Shown here: positions 20,093-33,907 of the stretch, in pieces
Layout of the letters: every line of letters begins with the position of its first letter
Numbering within the stretch: the first letter of the stretch is position 1
Origin: Rosellinia necatrix
Taxonomy: Eukaryota; Ascomycota; Sordariomycetes; Xylariales; Xylariaceae
Direction of reading: 5' to 3'
Assembly (NCBI GenBank): GCA_021209875.1
Contig: JAGYVD010000004.1
Span: 2,046,001 to 2,110,000, forward strand
Length of the DNA stretch: 64,000 nucleotides
The notes under the pieces: generated by a model
Databases searched by the model: none
Told to the model about the DNA's origin: nothing
Seen by the model: the letters and a program-made list of their open reading frames with translations, nothing else
Program-made: the position numbers and the translations under genes

Positions 20093-22727
20093 GCCAAGCC
20101 AGCTAGTACGGTGACAGCCACATGCCATCGTGTCATCGTCAACGCTGTGTGCCTTGTATGGCTCCCTAGCCCTCCCAACGTCGCAGTTCATCGCAAGTGT
20201 GCAGCCAACCTCCCTGTCAGAAGTCGCAAGGACGGCTCTAATACAACCGGCCTTTGTCTTTGGACGGTTCCGCGGCCTAGACAACGAGCCCTGACCAGAG
20301 CTGCCCCGTTCTGCACAGCCACACCTCTCTCTCTCTCTCTCTCTCTTCTTGTGCGCAGGAACAAACTGGCAGCTTACCTACCCCGCGACTCTGCATGTGA
20401 GACAGGGCTTGGGTGATCGGGTAATAATCCTATGCGGCCAGACGCAAGATTGGCGGCTACGCCCTTCGGACTATACGTATTTCTTAGGTGCTCGAAGTGT
20501 GGCCGAAGCCATCAAGAGGCCACAGGCGCTAAAACTACCACCGCCCCAAGATAGATTCGTTGACGGCGCACATGTTCCCGGCCTCACGGGCTTTGGCCAT
20601 CAATGGGCCGGCCTTCCCCTTATCTCAAAATGCCCCCCACCTACCCAATGTACATTACATGCACGTATCTCTCCGGAAGAATCAATCGATTTGGTGCGAT
20701 CACGGACATCCAAGGTTATTGTGACGCCCTCATGAGCCCACTACGTATCAACCACTTAGGCGGACGATCTGGGCGAGTGTGTGTATGGGTTCGCGGGCGC
20801 GACCAGGGGGGGGTCCCTGCTCGGTTTCCCGTTCGACACGTTCAGCTTGGACTTCGTTCCCATCGATCGCAATTTTCCCCAGCGCCCCCGATCTGCCCGA
20901 GTTAGTCGAAACGGGCGACTCGCAGGCAGAGATCTCCCCAATGAAGAGCAGCCGCGCCCATCGAAGGTGGGAACGAGACGACAGGATAGGAAACAAAAAG
21001 AAACCCTTCGCAATCGACTGCCCACTGCGGAAGGGGCGACCGAGAAACAAGCTCGTGAACGCCGTGCATTGCCATCCCGCTGCGTGACTCCAAAGACCTG
21101 TACAATCCCTTCCCCCGCGGCCTAACTATGCGCTATCCAGATCTTGGCAATGCTTCGAATGGCGAAGCTGATTGCGAGGCAAAGCTACTGCTGCGACTTT
21201 ACACTACATGCTTGAATGCATCGTACTCGCTTGTACGATATGCGGAATCCACTGGGGGATCTTAGAATCGGTGAATGGACTATGTGCTGTGCCATATGTA
21301 AGGTTACGTTTGTCGATATAGAGTGCCATCGGGTAGAATATCACCAGGGGGCGGCAACTCCCGTGCTGCGGATGCTCCCGAACGGGATTCCCTTTAACCG
21401 GGGGTCTAGGTTTACCTGAATTTCCCAACCGACTAGGCCTTGCCTTCTGCCCAGTACTCAACGTAGTGTGCAGAAGAAATTGAGTTGTCGACCTTCGTTC
21501 CCAATGTATGAATTCTCATTATAAATCAATCGGGTAATAAATGTATCATGGCTAGTGTGCTCTGGAACTCATTTAGGTCCAACAGACTCTGATACTAGCT
21601 GCCCCGCACAATGGCGTACTATATACTCTACATATCGTGAGAGCATCCTCGCCCCGGGCATGCCCGTCCCTCGTTTGGCCTAGATAGATCTGAGCCCCTG
21701 GAATCGCAATTCCGATGACACGCCCCCCTCAATCCAACCGCCCCCCCCTCCCCCTTCCCCCACCCCCCGTCCATTCCCTATGCAACCGCCATGCAACTCG
21801 GGACGGAAAAGGCGAGCCTACCAATAAAAACAGAGAGCCAACCCGTTTTCGAAATACACAATAGACATAACTGCCCAAGACAAATAGCCAAACCATGAAC
21901 AGGGAAAACAAAGAGACCCCCCCACATCAAGAGAGCCAACAAGCGCAAGAGGAAAGAAGAGCAGAGAACCGACCATGTGCATGCGCATTCGCAGGTTGAA
22001 AATTGTTCAGACAGCCTAACCCAATGCTCTCCCTGCATGTCCGATGAGGTACCCACATGCCATTTTGCAAAAGCTCGAAAGGCGAGTAAATCAGACAATC
22101 CGCCCGATCCCAACCTCTCCTTGGAGAGGAGGGTGGTCTAAAAACCCCCTTTTTGCAAACGCCGCGTTAACGTATAAAATGGAATCAAAAACCGAAAAAA
22201 AAAAGAGATAAAATAAATAAACAATAAACAAAAGGAAAAGGAGAGAGAGAGAGAGGAAGGAAAATGAACGCGGATTATCTAGGAATAACAACCGCCACCC
22301 TTTCGCTATGCTGATATTCTTTGAGATCCTTCTTTTTTCTTTGCTGCGAAAACCTTTCGGGGCGTCATCTCGGCCTACTGGTTGGTGGCTTGGATGCTTG
22401 TGGTGCGTACGCTACGTGTGAAACGTGTAGTGACGACCATAAAACGAGAGAGGAACTTGGCCAATAGAGACGAGTAAGAGGAGAGCACAAAGGAAAGGAC
22501 GAAGGAAAGAAAAATCAAAAAAAGAGTCCTCTCTCGTCAAGCCCCAACAATATTTGGTATCTCAAAATTCGAATTGTGCCGCCCCAGTAATGTTATTAAT
22601 GGCCCAACCGCCATCGCTCTGTATGTATGCATGGTGGGTGAATTTATTGTGAAATGCTGTGATGGCCGAGCAACTGCCATGTGGCGTGTCGCCTCGTCGA
22701 CCCATGTTTCATTAGGGTGTACACCGA
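20093..22727. other. Intergenic region, URM1 3' / zinc-finger gene 3' (convergent)
   Basis: No gene recognised in 2.6 kb. It contains a (CT)n tract about 20324-20346, poly-C/CCCCACC runs about 21723-21770, and a purine-rich stretch 22180-22265. Several short frames overlap on both strands near 20.7-21.1 kb, none with family motifs. The part adjoining 22727 is probably 3' UTR of the zinc-finger gene. Confidence 0.45.
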
Positions 22728-24309
22728 TTAGTACATTCGCGGATACGAGAGACCACGATGATGGTCGTCGTATAAGCCACCTGGAGAGCTGGCCGGTGTG
22801 ATGGTACCGCTCGACATGCTGGCTTGATCCATCTCGTACACATCATACCCAGGCCCGCCCCGGGAGACTAGAAAATCCTGTCCTAGGTTGTTTCGTGGCA
22901 TACTGAAGTGGTGGCCAAAGCTCATAGAATTGGGGAGGCCATGTTGGACGGGGAATTGGGTGTGCTGGAGCTCAACAGGTGACTGCAGTGGGTATTGGTT
23001 CGACACGTTACTGGAGTGAGGAAGAAGTTCGACTCTGCACTCCTTCCCTCGCCCCTTGATCCCTTTGTTACTATTTTTATGAACCGTTAGGAAGTAGTCC
23101 CATAGCTCCCGATCAGCTTCCGTCATTTCGGTAATGGACCTCATGTTGGAAAACTTCAACTCCAAGTCGCGGAGCTCTTCTTTGTGATAGTTGTTCTGAT
23201 GTGTCTGTTGTAGAGCACGAATTAATAACATTCTCAATCACTACGCCCGGCCATGGTAGTCCACACATGCAAACTAACCTTCAGATTGCCCCTCGAGCTA
23301 AATGTCTTGCCACACGACTTCAGGATGCAGCGGAAAGTGTGTCTCTTGTAGTGTGTCTCCAGGTGAGCCGCCAAGTTGCCTTTCTGGGGGAAAGCCCTGG
23401 TACAACCTGGAATGTGGCATTTGAAAGGCCGTTCTCCCAGGTGGCGACGCTCATGTGTCTGATGAACGATCAGCATCTGTCCCGACAGTTTGACACAAAG
23501 CTACATACTCGTAGATTGCCTTTCTGTGTGAAACGCTTATCACAACCGGCAAATGTACATTTCTATGCGGTCATGTTAGTCGCCTCGCGCACTACGATGG
23601 GTGGCATCCTTACGTGAGGTCTCTCCCCGGTATGCGCTCGGTCGTGGATATGTAGGTGGGTTATTTGGGAGAATCGCTTGTGGCATTTCGTCCTGTGGCA
23701 AGCATGGGGCTTGTCCGTAGATTCCGCGGTGCTTGCATTCGTCTTTGATCTCTTCCGGCTGGCGGATGCTCCGCCGCTGTTATTGTTTTCGCGGGCTCTG
23801 GGTTTGGGCTGCGTAGCCGGTGTGACACTGTCTGGTCCGTCCTGCTTCTGCTGGATGATTTTCATCAGGCGATCAATACCAGTGGCAAACATGGTGTCAG
23901 GGGCCTGACCATCCACTGCGTTTGCGGTAATCTCCCTGCTGTCGAATACATCAAGAGGCTGCGACTCGCTTTTGATAACAGGGCTTAGGCTTGATTGTTT
24001 TGCAGGTAGATGGCCGGTCTCCTGGGGAGTCTCGATAACACCATGAGCAGATCCAGGAGTCATGTCCATCATTGGGCGTTCTGTTACGCACTGTTTCGTC
24101 GGCGATACGACCGAGTTTGCGGTTTCGGGTGTACCATACTGGCCGTAGACAAATGTATGAGGTACCGGGTACGGCGGTGCTATCAAGGGTGTCATGGCGG
24201 TGTTGTAGGACGGCTCCATGGCGAAGGTAGGTTGTACAGCCGACCACGACTGGTGAGGAGGAGCCCATCGCTGCTGCTGCCAATTATCTTGTTCTGGCCG
24301 GCGAACCAT
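22728..24309 (-). CDS. C2H2 zinc-finger transcription factor, Azf1-like (four fingers)
   Basis: Nuclear DNA-binding regulator. Four exons on the minus strand, 23614-24309, 23509-23562, 23279-23458 and 22728-23204, give 468 aa; introns are 51, 50 and 74 nt, all phase 0. The N-terminal 190 residues are Gln/Pro/Thr-rich, with a basic SRKRSK segment just before the fingers. Four consecutive C-x4-C-x12-H-x3/4-H fingers follow: CHRTKC, CTFAGC, CHIPGC and CILKSC, with TGERP/LGERP linkers after fingers 1 and 2. After finger 4 comes [16 protein letters not shown] and [21 protein letters not shown], a block I associate with fungal Azf1-type regulators. The tail is disordered. Introns 2 and 3 split fingers 2 and 4 at the same place (GNLR/TH and GNLK/TH). 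A possible acceptor (CTTACAG) upstream of the ATG hints at a 5' UTR intron. Targets unknown. Confidence 0.88.
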
Positions 24310-26779
24310 CTTGTCTGAATAGTGACGCTCAAATACCCGACGTTGTAGGCAACTGATCTGTAAGTGATGAGACGGCTAGGTCGACCTAGACGTAGAGTGC
24401 CGGCGATGTAGTCGACGACGAGAGCTTACAGACGTTACAAATGTGTGGTGCAAAAGCAAAATACCGCCCAATGATAAGAAAGGTTGTGATGGTGAGTTCG
24501 GGAATATGAGGTGGTCACCAACCCGTGCCGACCACAAGGTTTATTATACTCAAGGTCTTTTGAGAGGTGAGACACAACTTCCCCGAAATCTGGGACATGG
24601 TGGATGCACATGAATATATGGCTTCCTTCGAGATGGGACTATGATGTGCGGCCGGGGTCGATCTCGGAGCCAATCGACTGGAATCACCCCTCAGCAAAGA
24701 GATCTTGGGATCTATCAATCTCAAGGTATGCATGTGGGTACGGAAATCAAAAGACCTGGGCTAGTCTGATGAGGCTTGCTCCTTTCCAAGACACGCCCCC
24801 CCCCCCCCCCCTCCCCTTCCCCCCCATGCCCTAGACTTCCTGGCCTGGTAAGTTGCTTAATGGGGCTACACAGGTCCAGCTGTACACCTGAGCCAGTGGC
24901 CAGGAAGGAGAGCTATGGACGGTTTGGGAGACCCTGAAAGACAGGGAGGGAGGCCTGCCTCCAGAGCGCCAAAGGTAATCAGCGGGGACGATGAGACATT
25001 TGACTTTGGTTCACAGGAGAGGAAAGAATCAAATCCAGTACGGGTCTGGCGCTACAAGACAAGGCGTGGCGGGCTGCAGGTTTGATTCCCTGAGGACATG
25101 GGTGCTGTCCATCATCCGTCGTAGCACCACTCGAACGAACGGCGAACCAACGAAGAAGAGAAAGCTGGATATGACGCTGTCTCTTGGCCCCGGGCCAGCT
25201 AGGTACCTCCCTCGAGGAGCCAGCGAGTAGGAGGAGGAGACAGATGAACGGCGAATAGGGAAGGCACAGTGAACACGTCGACCACTCGCGTGCCCGAGGG
25301 CGCTCAATGGATGTGGAAAGAGGTGGAGAAGAGCGCTATATCGTCGCCATCTCCTACGGTATTCTGCGTAGACGATATGGTGCCTCGCCGGCTTCAAGAG
25401 GCCAACTCGTCCAACTCGTCGTCTCTAAGCGTGGTGTGTGAATCCACCCGACAACAGCGACAAGGGTCTTAGTTTCCTCGCCCCATAGCGCTAAGAAACG
25501 CCTACTGCAGTCGACAGGACGACTAAGCGTAGTGTGGTGCAGGGCCGCCTCAGGGGGGGACAGCTATTAGTGTCCGAAGAGTCAAGAGCCTCTCCCAGGA
25601 ATGCCAGGAATGTACATACGCAAAAGTACTGCCCGCTGTACATCGACCAAAGGAGCAACGAACAGAGGGGAGGAGAATAGCCGGGTCAGGGAAGGAGGGC
25701 CAAGGATGCAGACGATAGTCCAGCGCCTCGGGAAGACAGGCCTCCCCTGCAGGTGAATTTTCGCTGCCGGCAAACCCGCAAACCGCTCGCTACACTACGT
25801 TGGCGCCCTCCATCTAGCCCTTGGGCGCGCACGCTCACGGCCAGTTTGAAAGCTCAAAAAAGACGCCGCCGCCACTTGCGACAGACAACCGCAAGCTGGA
25901 AGCGCCAGGGGTGCACCACGGTTATGTGTATAGTGTGCACGCTCCCTGCCGGATACAATTCATACTGTCCTGCGTCGCTGAGGAAGCCATGTACTTAGGT
26001 AGTTATCTAGTTGATGTACGGAAGTCAGTTCAAGCCGTGATCGAGACAACCCGTGGCCGGTCACCAGAAGAGCGATGCCCACGCTGGCCCGGTGCCCTCC
26101 CGCCCGTAGGCAATGATGCGATCCCACTGCTTCATGGCCTCTGACGACCGCATCATCACGTAGCTGCACATATGGCGCCGACCTCCCAATGATGTACACT
26201 GCCAGCCCGGGTCGCACGCACGCACATGGTTATGCCACGACGATGACGACGAGCTCATGTATTATGATGTAGAGTGACCACGGCGAGGCTCTGTGATGGT
26301 TTCATATGCCCAGATCTCGCGCTCCCACGGCGGAGAGGGCGGTCGTTTGGGCACCGTGTTCATCGAGCACACACAAAGTCGCCAGGAACGTGGCTCGATG
26401 TGATCTTGATCATGTACGTAATTGGGACACGGCATATAGTTACTAGACACAGCGTAGTGTGCGCAGCTCTCGTTCCTCGGGCAGCGTCGATGAATGGTTC
26501 GGCTGTGCCTCCAGAGCCTGGTCGGTCCAGTGACCAGGGAGAACTGGAATACGGTGGTGGTATTGCCTGGTAGGTGACGGAAACTCGGCATACGTTTCCC
26601 CATGCAAAGGCTACCTCACCAACCTCAGTACGATGCAGCAGCAGGCATCGTTCCCCAAGCCCGTCCCCTTTGACGGGGGTCCAGATCGGCTGGCGATCAA
26701 TCAAAGCAGCCGGCCTGCTCGAATGGGCACGAATGTCGGTCTTGGCTTGTCCTAGCTTGCATAGACAGTGCCGTGTCCA

Positions 26780-26820
26780 TCCATACTCGCCCATACTCGC
26801 CCATACTCGCCCATACTCGC
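26780..26820. repeat. 10-bp tandem repeat
   Basis: Unit CCATACTCGC repeated four times exactly, followed by a partial copy. Confidence 0.85.
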
Positions 26821-26867
26821 TCGCCCATACCATACGCAACTACAACTCGCCCAGACTGGGATGGTCA

Positions 26868-26942
26868 TACCTACCTACCTACCTACCTTGCCTACCTACT
26901 TACTTACACCTTACAGTACACTAGGTACATAACCTAGGTAGT
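26868..26942. repeat. CCTA/TAGG repeat cluster
   Basis: CTAC-CTAC-CTAC-CTAC followed by ACTTACTTACACC and CATAACCTAGGTAG. Confidence 0.75.
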
Positions 26943-27074
26943 TAGTAAATATCTCGTATGTACCGTCATACAATATAACTATGCATGTGTACCCGCCTGG
27001 GGAGTCCACTCGGGGTGACCCAACGGCCCCGTTTCTCGACCATATTGCCTCGGGACGGAACGGTGGGTTAGTCT

Positions 27075-27126
27075 GTGTTGCGTCGTCGTTGTTGTCGTCG
27101 TCGTCTCGTCGTCGTCGTCGTCGTTG
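27075..27126. repeat. (CGT)n triplet repeat
   Basis: CGTCGTCGTTGTTGT-type triplets, non-coding here; resembles the triplets found in the carrier gene. Confidence 0.8.
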
Positions 27127-27463
27127 TCCCTCGTCGGGACACTAGCCTGGAAATTGCTAAGCTACCACCTGAGCTGCTAGGCAATAAGACGGGGTAGTTA
27201 TGCCTCGCTAGATGGCGCTACACCATACACTAGTAGGTAACTACCTATCTGCACTGCCGTACCTACAGCTGCCTTACGCCCGCCGAGTCTGGCTGCCTGG
27301 GTACGTACCCGTCCCGTCTGGGGTACACTAGAAGGTCATTACGGCTATTACATACGATTTATGTATATGTATGTGTACTGTACACGTGTAAGGTATTAAG
27401 GTGCGGTTAAGCTGCGGGTGCTAATGCATTCTCCGAGTAGTCTAGATACCAACTATCATCTCC

Positions 27464-27537
27464 CTACATATATACCTTACTATGTATGTATGGTTGTATG
27501 TATGTATATATGTATATATGTATGTACTACATATATA
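27464..27537. repeat. (TATG)n / (TA)n repeat
   Basis: TATGTATG and ATATATGTATATATG units, interrupted. Confidence 0.75.
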
Positions 27538-29436
27538 CGCTAATATGGATGTACTGCACATAGCTATCCACCACTATGTGCTACATACATACTATCTAAT
27601 AACGGTATGCAGTACATGCGTGCTCATCTAACTTACCTTAATCCACCTTAACCTACCTACCTTACATACCCAAGCAACCTTCCAAGGTAGCTATGCAGTG
27701 GACATGCTCTCTCTTTGACATGCCGAGCTAGTATCTGAGCCTAGACTTGAACGAGCCTGAGCCAGACCAGACTAGTCAAGGCGTCCCCCCAACAGTTTCC
27801 TAGTTCTGAATACCACTGATCCTTATTTCGCCATTTATTGTTTTTTGGATCGTAGTTATTTGAGGTTATAATGTAACGTGGGCTCTCATTCTGATGAGTC
27901 AATCATGGGTCTGGATAGATACGGAGAGGCGGAGGAGGATCTATAAGCCGTTGCCAGCTCTAACGGCCATCGAGCTGCCAGTTGTTGATGCGTTAACGAT
28001 AGCACCCAGACAATAGCGTCCCTCTCCTATGGCTGGAAGTCTAACGGCTTGTATGGGCGAAAGACAAGGGATCCTTCAACACAAATCTCGAGTTAACTAC
28101 ATATAACTAGTGTATTAATGGGGCTCTCTACAGACATGGTCAGAATAGGCAATAGTACGTATCTAGTAATGTCTCTCATCCGATGACGCACTTACTAGTA
28201 CTAGTACTAGGCTTACCGAGGGTTCATCAGCCCTGTATATATTGATAATATACTATCGGGTTCATAGAGATATGTAGCGAACACCACTCGACGGCTTGGA
28301 GGTCTTTGGTGGAGGGGGGGAGGGGAGGGGGGGGCACAGAGGAGAAGAGGACGGGAGGCGCGATGTTTTAACTCGCCAACCTGTCGACATGCAAGCCATT
28401 GGCCGGGTTTGTGTCCTCTGTCACGGTTAGCACAGGCGTCAGTCAGGTCGCCGACGTCGCCGTTTGTTTGCACCGAAGTATGCCGTAATGTACCGAAGGT
28501 CGAGGCAGATGTCTTGACTCCCATCATGCATGCATGTGCCAATGTCACCCTCTCGCCTCCGAACTAATTTGCCCCCCTTGTCCTCCAGTGTACATACGTA
28601 TGTACATACCTAGATACCATTGCAGTGAGGTAAGTAAAGTGTGTTATGGTAAGTATGTAGGTAGGCAAGTATGTGTGTATGTAAGTTATTCGCGGGGAGG
28701 GGCCAGCCGTCGGGAGAGAATGCACCAGACCGAAGGGGGCGTGAGCTGTCATATCCATTACTCGGGCATTATTCCCTCCAGATTGGCGCTAGTACATGGT
28801 TCAAGGCTATACTAGGTAGGTACAGTCCATACCTGGCGTGTCGTAGTGAGGTGTAATATATGTACATCGCCCAACACGGTTAGTAGATACCATTAACGTA
28901 GATAGTGCATTATGAAGAAGGCTTGGACGCTCAATACACGAGCAGCAGTATACAAGCAGTACCATGACGACGACTTAAACTACTATGTACTATCTAATAC
29001 ATACAGTAGTACGTACCGCCCGTCCGCCCACCCTCCCGCCTACCTTTCCGTTGCACAGCATGACACTACCTGTACATGGGGTGTCCATCAGACCGTCTGA
29101 AATGTCTCAACCTATCGAACAATGGGGCACCTCGACCGGACCAGCCTTCCCGTCTGCATAATCCTGGCAAGTACGCCAATTGGACCCTACACTACGCTCC
29201 ATTCGTGCTTGCACGCTAGATTAGCTTTGCGTCGTTCCCAGCTGGATGGTTGATGGCAGATCCCCCGCTCCAAGCTCGCTCCTCTCGGGGCTTTCGCCAC
29301 CTGTCTTGCCTTGACCAGGCCGCCGCATCCTATCTATCTCTGGTAGCGGTAGCACTGTCTGGTCGCACTCTCATGCTCGTTGTCGTCTCGGAAGCTTTTC
29401 GAGTGCCGTGTGCAACATATCCGAGCCGGGACCAGG

Positions 29437-29527
29437 ACACACACACCACACACACACCATACACACACCACACACACACGCGCACTATACACACGCATAC
29501 ACACGCATATACATAATGCACACACAT
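29437..29527. repeat. (CA)n-rich microsatellite
   Basis: ACACACCACACACAC units with CATA variants over about 90 bp. Confidence 0.85.
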
Positions 29528-29818
29528 ACACAGGGTCATCCATTATCTACCACCCACCCCGCCGCTCCTCGTACCGAGTATGTAGTGTAGGCAGGTAATC
29601 AAAACCAACTATCGGCTGACCAACCCTCTTACGCTATGCTATATCGTGCGACATCCGGGGCACAGCATCTGGGGCAGAGTGTCTCGAGCGGAAGCCTAGA
29701 GCGATGGAGCAGCGTAGCAGCGCATAGGCACAGGACATAGTGTCCTGCTATGTATGCACACCAGACGGCAGTGAGAGGTCGCCCGCCGACTGTTGTACCT
29801 GCGCGCCTCGTCCACATG

Positions 29819-30322
29819 CTACCAGTACATTTTACATTTCAGAAAGGCTCGGCCCCTCCCGCTGCGACGGATTAACCACGCACACCAGTCGTGACGGCCG
29901 GCCGTCGCATCGGCTCGATCGTTCCCTTCGGGGTAGTCGTCTGCCCATAAGATCCAATGAATACCCTCAACCGGTGCTCCAATGACGCGACCAGTCCTCC
30001 AGTCCGTCCGCCACGGATAAGGCATGTCGTGACTAATGACATAGCAATCCTTCCGGCGACCCTCCACGTGTAGGGTACTCTGCACATACATAGCAGATGC
30101 CTGGGCAGGCCCTGGGGGGAGGAGCGTGGGGGGTATTTTCGGGTCACGATTCGCTACGAAATTTGCAGGCATGGGGCACCCTGAAATTACTGATAACCAA
30201 CGAGCCGGGCTGGGCATCAATCCACCTACGCCATTGTAGATCCTGATATGGAACCGGCGATGATCATCGTCAATAGTTTTGGTACTTAGATGCGGGTCAT
30301 GGCTAATTTCCTTCTTCTCCAT
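29819..30322 (-). CDS. Uncertain 167-codon open frame
   Basis: An ATG-initiated frame of 167 codons within the gene-poor region. No domain, signal peptide, membrane segment or repeat is visible, and composition looks mixed (Arg, Pro, Trp, Asp). No intron signals extend it. I do not recognise it; it could be a lineage-specific gene or chance. Confidence 0.15.
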   Translation of the reverse strand: MEKKEISHDPHLSTKTIDDDHRRFHIRIYNGVGGLMPSPARWLSVISGCPMPANFVANRDPKIPPTLLPPGPAQASAMYVQSTLHVEGRRKDCYVISHDMPYPWRTDWRTGRVIGAPVEGIHWILWADDYPEGNDRADATAGRHDWCAWLIRRSGRGRAFLKCKMYW

Positions 30323-33300
30323 GTCGGCTATCGTTGAATTCGTCTATCTTGTCATATCTATCCTCCGCCTATTCCATCAGAGCATAGGGCTAGGTATCGG
30401 ACGAGATGGGAAGGTACAGTGCGAACACGTGAATTCACGAGACGGGACTGTGGCCGGGCGGCGGCGCAGCTGAGAGGGAGAGAAACGCAGGGAGAGGGGA
30501 GACAGAACCTGTGGTGTAAATGTTCGTCTGATTTCGAACGCCCCCGGGTCAAGACTCAAGACCATCAAACATGCAATTCTGGTGCACGTCAGACGGCACT
30601 CAGGCAACACCTCCGCTTGGCGGACAATCGTCTTGCGACCAGCTCGAGTACCGACAAAATCGGGCGTGCAATGTGCAATGCTACATGACATACCTTAGGA
30701 GGGCATCGACCCAACTTAAAACCGACGACGGCCTCACGGATCGTTTACAAAAGCCATGATGACAGTACATACCGGCACTTTGCACGACGTTACTAACCCG
30801 GGGCTTTACAACCAGCTTCCACGCGCCATGTCACATGATGTGTTGGTGATGCTGGTCATCTATCAAGCCCCCGGCTGTCGTCGCCACTGGGCCAATCAGC
30901 AATTGTATATGTTCATCTGCCTGGGACGCTGATGAGGCCTTCTCCATCCGCGGAAGACGAGGGCAAATTTACTTAGCAAGAGACCCCTTTGAACCGTCCA
31001 CGTCTCGGGCTCCTCTTGGGTCCTCAATACACCGGGGACCCGAGAATCAGTGGTTGGCGTTCGAAACAAGCCCCTACCTACCTCACCGTGTCAATGACGA
31101 CGCCAGGGTATATCCGGTTTCCTCGTCCTTTTCAGCCCATCTCCTCCAACGACCATGCTGATTTATGCGATATTCTTGCCTCGGAAACACCGCCCCTCTT
31201 CCTCTCACTGTGGATGCTATGGAGGATTTAAAGCCTGATGCCAGGTTTCACAGGTGCTCTATTCTTGGCCCCTTGTTCCAAGCGGCGGCGCACATGTCAA
31301 TGTGTGTGCTCTAGATCTTAGGCATGCCTTCGAGACCCCTACCTCGACCGCTGGTCTATATACCTACCATCTGGCGACCTTGGGGAATCTACGCGGTACT
31401 AGTGTATGCAGGTCTTTACTTTCATGATAATAGCTACTTTAAAGATGAAAGCCACAGGATATTCTGCATGATACCGGTCGCATCAGCCACTGTGATCTAT
31501 CAGATATCACATCAGCTCCGGGTGTTAATGCCCCTTTTCCCGACCAAGCATTCAAATTCGGTCGATCCAATAAACCGCCAATTGCCCGAGCCCTTACACG
31601 AACAAGTGTATATATTTTGTGATGGACATGGAGGTTATGGCCAAGCTGTTGGCATTATAGCTGGTGTCCCGATATCCGATACAAGGTATCGTTCCCCGGT
31701 CTCGATGCAATCCAACACCGCTGAAGAGAAGCAATTCACTCGTCCAGAAAACTGTAATTACTATGGAGCTGTTCAGCTACGTCTTCCACGCTTCACCGCC
31801 GCGGGCTCACCCCTCCCACAATGCCAAGAGGGGGATGCCATATCAGAAAAGCCTCGCATCTTTTCTAGCCCCGCAGGGCGACGTTAAAACTATAATATTG
31901 ACTACATATAATAACAGTTCAGGGATCCTCCTCTATTACTTCTCCGAGGTGCACTCCATGGGGTCAACATACTCCCCGTGGCGAACCAAACTCCAGCTGA
32001 ACCTGGGGTGCGACAAGAGGAAATCATTATATGCCACTCTCAAGGCAAATTATATCGGTATCCCTGGTCCCCTGGTTCTGGCACCGCGGCTACAGTCGAT
32101 CTGGCTTCCCGCCCCGTCTGGTTGCCTGCAAGGTACTGCTCCGCCCGGATGAATTGAATTGAATCATGCAGGAATTCGAGATTACCTCCTAGCTAATACC
32201 CAGCCGAGGCTTGGAGCCCGAAAGACAATTGAGACATATCCCGAGACAGCACGTCTCAACCCCGGAAACCAGTGGTTTGTCAAGCTCTTAGACATACTCT
32301 ACCAACACCCAATGCAAGGGACAATGGGTTCGTACTGTCCGGTACTGTACGGCGAACCATCCAGCCGGAGAATATGAATAAGCCGGCGCACTATGTGGTG
32401 AAACAACCCCGCGTAGTACGTACACTACTTACACTTAATTTTGATTCTCTCAGTTTATGCCAAACAGAATTAGACTTCAACCCCCCAGCCCTACTGTACA
32501 ACATCCACCACCACAACGGGCAGGACGCCTATGAATTAGTGCGATGAGTAATCACCAACATCTCTCGCCGTTGGCATATCGTCTTTTTTTTTTTTTTTCC
32601 CCTTTCCTTGTTCGGGCATGCCAACCGACGAACAAAAGTCCATCATGACATGAACCCACTGCTACTGCATGGGTAGGGCCCCATAGCAGCAGGCAGATGT
32701 ATGAGAGAGGGGACGTGAGCCCATGCAAGTCGCCCACTACCGAGTCCAGCGCGACTCTAATACGACCTTTTATTGACCTCGTTGCACGCCATACATCTCA
32801 AAACATTCCCATAGTCCTGGGAGGCGCGCTGAGAGATATTCACCAGGTGATATAAGATGTAAAGTTAAGTGGCTTGACGCGGCGTAACCCGATCTTGCAG
32901 TACGCAATCGGGGGTTGATCTAGGAGATGACGGATGCCCCGGTCCCCGGTCCCCCGATCCCAGTCCCGCGTAACGAGGCCTAGGGGCCTGGGGGGGTGTT
33001 TCAATGGTTTACATACCTCGCGCTATAACTCGTCATAAATATCTCTCTCGTTTGGCTCTCTAGAGCCCGAAGAGAGACCTCGTCCCCCTCTTTTACCGTG
33101 TCTGGGGACCGCCACCATCTCGGTCTAGTCCCCAAGCGGTCGACAAGTCTTACTGGTCATCTGCCAATCACTGCGGGCGCATACGGCAAACATCGTATAT
33201 GTCAGAGCCTTTATATATACATACTTGTATATGAAGTTCGTGGTGGGATGACATCAAGCGGGGAATAGGAACGGTCGATCTTGCTAGTCGCCTCTTTCCC

Positions 33301-33847
33301 GTGTATCTAGTGCACCGGCTTTTTGGGCGATGGACAGGTCCTAGTCTCAAGCTGCTTAGTTCCTTGCATGAACTTCTAGTCTAAGTTACCCGGACAGCAC
33401 AAGTAACACTAGACGGGGACCGGAACGGGTTAGCTGTGGTCTACGGAGATCCGGAAGCTCTTGCCTATGCGCCGCCAGCTATGGTGTAGACGCACCGCTG
33501 GGACGAACTCTTGTATAGGCCCTGCGCGGCCCTGCGCTTGGGCGATAATAATGATAATAATAATGATGATGAGAATTAAAAACCTCACGCCCTCACCGTG
33601 CTTGGGCGCGTAACGTAATATGGCGCATTTTGGATCTTTCTAGGGCAACCCCATCAACTGGGTGCCCGGGTCTGGATACAGCCCCTCTCTCCGTCTCCCA
33701 TCCCTTCCACCCATCACCGCATCCCAGTTCCCCCACGAGACGCGAATGCACCGGAATCGAGTTCCGGGCACCGCGATCCCACCTCAACCCTTAGTCCGCG
33801 GGAGCGGTCACGCAGCACCCTGCACTACATGCCCACCTTACTTACCC

Positions 33848-33907
33848 TACCATTACCATTACCATTACCATTGCCATCACCATCGCCATCACCATCACCA
33901 TCACCAC
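33848..33907. repeat. (CCATTA/CCATCA)n hexamer repeat
   Basis: Ten hexamer-like units changing from CCATTA to CCATCA/CCATCG. Confidence 0.85.

Noticed and set aside
25080..25110. tRNA B-box-like GGTTTGATTCC
   Set aside because: Flanks do not fold into an acceptor or D arm.
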